IMG/VR virus record: IMGVR_UViG_3300005548_000480 | Location: 1 to 36,577 of that record | Direction: 5' to 3' (one strand) | Source: a virus | DNA length: 36,577 nucleotides | Part shown: one piece after another, positions 35,163 through 36,577 of the stretch | How the letters are laid out: each line of letters starts with the position of its first letter | Position numbering within the stretch: the first letter of the stretch is position 1 | The notes under the pieces: generated by a model | Databases searched by the model: none | What the model was told of the DNA's origin: nothing | Seen by the model: only the letters and a program-made list of their open reading frames with translations | Position numbers and translations under genes: made by a program

Positions 35163-36577
35163 TTGCCATCCCCCGGCAGGATCGGGAGCAGCAGTTGGCG
35201 GCTGCCGTCGATGTACTGATCCTCATAAAGCTCGTCGGCGAGCGGCTCGTCGCCGGTCCAGCCGTTGGGCCACTGATTCACGCTCATCAGCTCTTCAATC
35301 CGTGCGACCTCGCTCGCGTTGAGAATGTCGATCTCCGGCCGGCCGGCAGCTCGAGCGGCGGCATTCACTGCAGTTTGGATGGCGAGGATTTGCAGCAGCG
35401 CCCATCGGCGGGCCTCCATCGTCAGCGGCCCCATTCGGTTCTGGTTGGATGTGAGCTTGCCATCCTTCCGCATTTCGCCCGGCGGCTGCCGCAGTCGGTT
35501 CTTCGGCTCGCGCAGTTCACGGTAGATCGCACGCAGGTCCAGCAGCGGCGCAAGATGACCCCACTGTTCTGGAAACACGCGGAGCAGGTTTTCGAGAGCG
35601 AGATCGCGAGTGGCGAGCGGGCAGCCGACGCAGCCCGTGCGGGCGTTGGAGTCGGCGGGATCTTCTTCATCTACGCCGTACGCCACGGCGACGAGCTTGG
35701 TCGGGAAGCCGTGGAACGGCAGCGCGGTCTTTCGGGCCGGAGCGGCGGCGAGCCACTCATCCATCGGCATGCCAGGCGGGATCATCGAGTCGTGCCCGTC
35801 GTTGCCCATCAACCAGTCCCAAATCAGACACGTCCGGAAGTGCAGGAGTGGGCTCAGCTTGTCGCAGACCGCGTCCGGAAGGTCTCGCTGATACCAGCCC
35901 TGGCCGCACTCCGCGCCGTTGCGGCTGCAGGCGACGGCGATCCGAGCATCACGCGCGGCCGACTCCCCGATCCGGACGCCAATGAGCATCAGCGGCTTCT
36001 GTGGAGGATGTTCGGTCCAGAAGTCACATGGGCGGCAGTAGACCCAAAAGGTGCCGTCGTGATCGTTGTCCGTTGCGTCAACGGCGGGCTTGCCGCAGTG
36101 GCAACATAGATTCGACTGCTCGACGGCCGCGGCCAGACGACGCAACTCCATCTCCATCGGCTCGACTTTGATCTGTGCCGTGCACCAGCGGAGCGTGTTG
36201 TTGTTCGGCGGGGGAACGCCCCGCCCGAGCATGTAGACGAAGAACCGCTGATCCATCTCCGCCATCACCGTGCGGCATTCGATCCAGTCGCGTTTGGCCA
36301 AGTCGGCCATGATCGCCTGGGCCGATAGCCAGAGCGGCGGCAGCTCCATGCGGGTATCGCCGTAGAGGACGTACATCTTCCGCGGCCGTGGAACGCGCCC
36401 GGTTTCAATCAGGTGCACAACCAGCGTCACCATCGCCGTCGAGTCCTTTCCGCCGCTAAAGGCAACAGACCAGACGTCATGCCGGGCGCCGTACTCACGC
36501 AGCGATGCCGCGGTCAGCTCGATCGCCTCTTCCGACGTCATGCGGGCATCGTCAAAGATGGTGGGCTGACTGCTCAC
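35159..36577 (-). CDS. DndC/PAPS-reductase-like PP-loop enzyme with zinc-ribbon insert
   Basis: 472 aa from a GTG at the window edge; an upstream start cannot be excluded. The PP-loop SGGKDS (41-46) is preceded by WSVAF, and VLYGDTRMELP (70-80) follows. The segment LGRGVPPP, then LRWCTAQIKVEPM (129-141) matches the DndC type better than CysH. Later come GVRIGES (200-206) with R209, and TGCVGCP (C316, C319). C132 with these two and one more cysteine could hold an Fe-S cluster as in DndC. An insert at about 158-184 (CCHC...CRPC) is probably a zinc ribbon. Enzymes of this type sulfurate DNA with partners DndD and DndE, which are absent here. Possible roles are DNA modification, or another adenylation chemistry. 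Confidence 0.8.
   Translation of the reverse strand: MSSQPTIFDDARMTSEEAIELTAASLREYGARHDVWSVAFSGGKDSTAMVTLVVHLIETGRVPRPRKMYVLYGDTRMELPPLWLSAQAIMADLAKRDWIECRTVMAEMDQRFFVYMLGRGVPPPNNNTLRWCTAQIKVEPMEMELRRLAAAVEQSNLCCHCGKPAVDATDNDHDGTFWVYCRPCDFWTEHPPQKPLMLIGVRIGESAARDARIAVACSRNGAECGQGWYQRDLPDAVCDKLSPLLHFRTCLIWDWLMGNDGHDSMIPPGMPMDEWLAAAPARKTALPFHGFPTKLVAVAYGVDEEDPADSNARTGCVGCPLATRDLALENLLRVFPEQWGHLAPLLDLRAIYRELREPKNRLRQPPGEMRKDGKLTSNQNRMGPLTMEARRWALLQILAIQTAVNAAARAAGRPEIDILNASEVARIEELMSVNQWPNGWTGDEPLADELYEDQYIDGSRQLLLPILPGDGK

Noticed and set aside
35159-36577. Reading the PP-loop enzyme as a plain CysH (PAPS reductase) for sulfur assimilation
   Set aside because: The GRGVPPP and RWCT...IKVEP elements and the CVGC motif are closer to DndC-type proteins, and no sulfate-assimilation genes are nearby.
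1-36577. CRISPR arrays, tRNA or rRNA genes, insertion sequences, integrase
   Set aside because: No regular repeat-spacer array, no cloverleaf-like or rRNA sequence, and no transposase or integrase motif was found by eye.

Overview
The window is almost entirely a tailed-bacteriophage genome segment, either a free phage contig or part of a prophage. GC content is high, roughly 60-65 % by eye. I see no ribosomal RNA, no tRNA, no host housekeeping gene and no integrase. The head module is lambda-like in content and order: Nu1-type small terminase, GpA-type large terminase, lambda-type portal, S49 protease with nested scaffold, decoration protein, then an E-type major capsid protein. The host cannot be fixed from the sequence. 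A lipobox protein and the GC content fit a high-GC Gram-negative bacterium; a planctomycete or verrucomicrobial host is only a guess.

Nearly all genes are on the minus strand, so the operons read from right to left. (1) 28.3-36.6 kb is an early region of about 15 tightly overlapping small genes (ATGA, GTGA or TTGA junctions). It includes a DndC/PAPS-reductase-like PP-loop enzyme, a DUF1643 protein, a papain-like Cys-peptidase candidate, a polymerase-beta-like nucleotidyltransferase and a J-domain-like protein. (2) 22.6-28.3 kb is the replication region: SF2 helicase, beta-class DNA methyltransferase, winged-helix replication protein and DnaC-like helicase loader. (3) 19.4-22.6 kb is regulatory and accessory: unknown proteins, a low-GC PD-(D/E)XK-like moron, repeats and a small sigma-region-4-like regulator just before the packaging genes. 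(4) 14.3-19.4 kb holds the terminases, a possible connector and the portal. (5) 11.2-14.3 kb holds two ParB-type proteins and an ABC-ATPase/GNAT fusion resembling Mom-type DNA-modification proteins. (6) 7.9-11.2 kb is an inverted plus-strand cassette with its own promoter: amidoligase, HExxH protein, class II glutamine amidotransferase, XRE regulator and HNH nuclease. (7) 3.2-7.9 kb holds protease/scaffold, decoration protein, capsid and a small connector candidate, separated by strong hairpins. (8) 1-3.1 kb is a chain of membrane and surface genes: two tiny membrane peptides, a multi-pass lipoprotein, a membrane-anchored response-regulator receiver protein and a carbohydrate-binding beta-helix protein cut by the window edge.

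The two best candidates for an undescribed system are the amidoligase/HExxH/glutamine-amidotransferase/XRE cassette set backwards inside the head operon, and the ParB + ParB + ABC-GNAT block between portal and protease. The membrane-tethered receiver domain and the stand-alone DndC-like enzyme are the next most unusual. Tail genes, integrase and a classical endolysin are not visible and probably lie outside the window.
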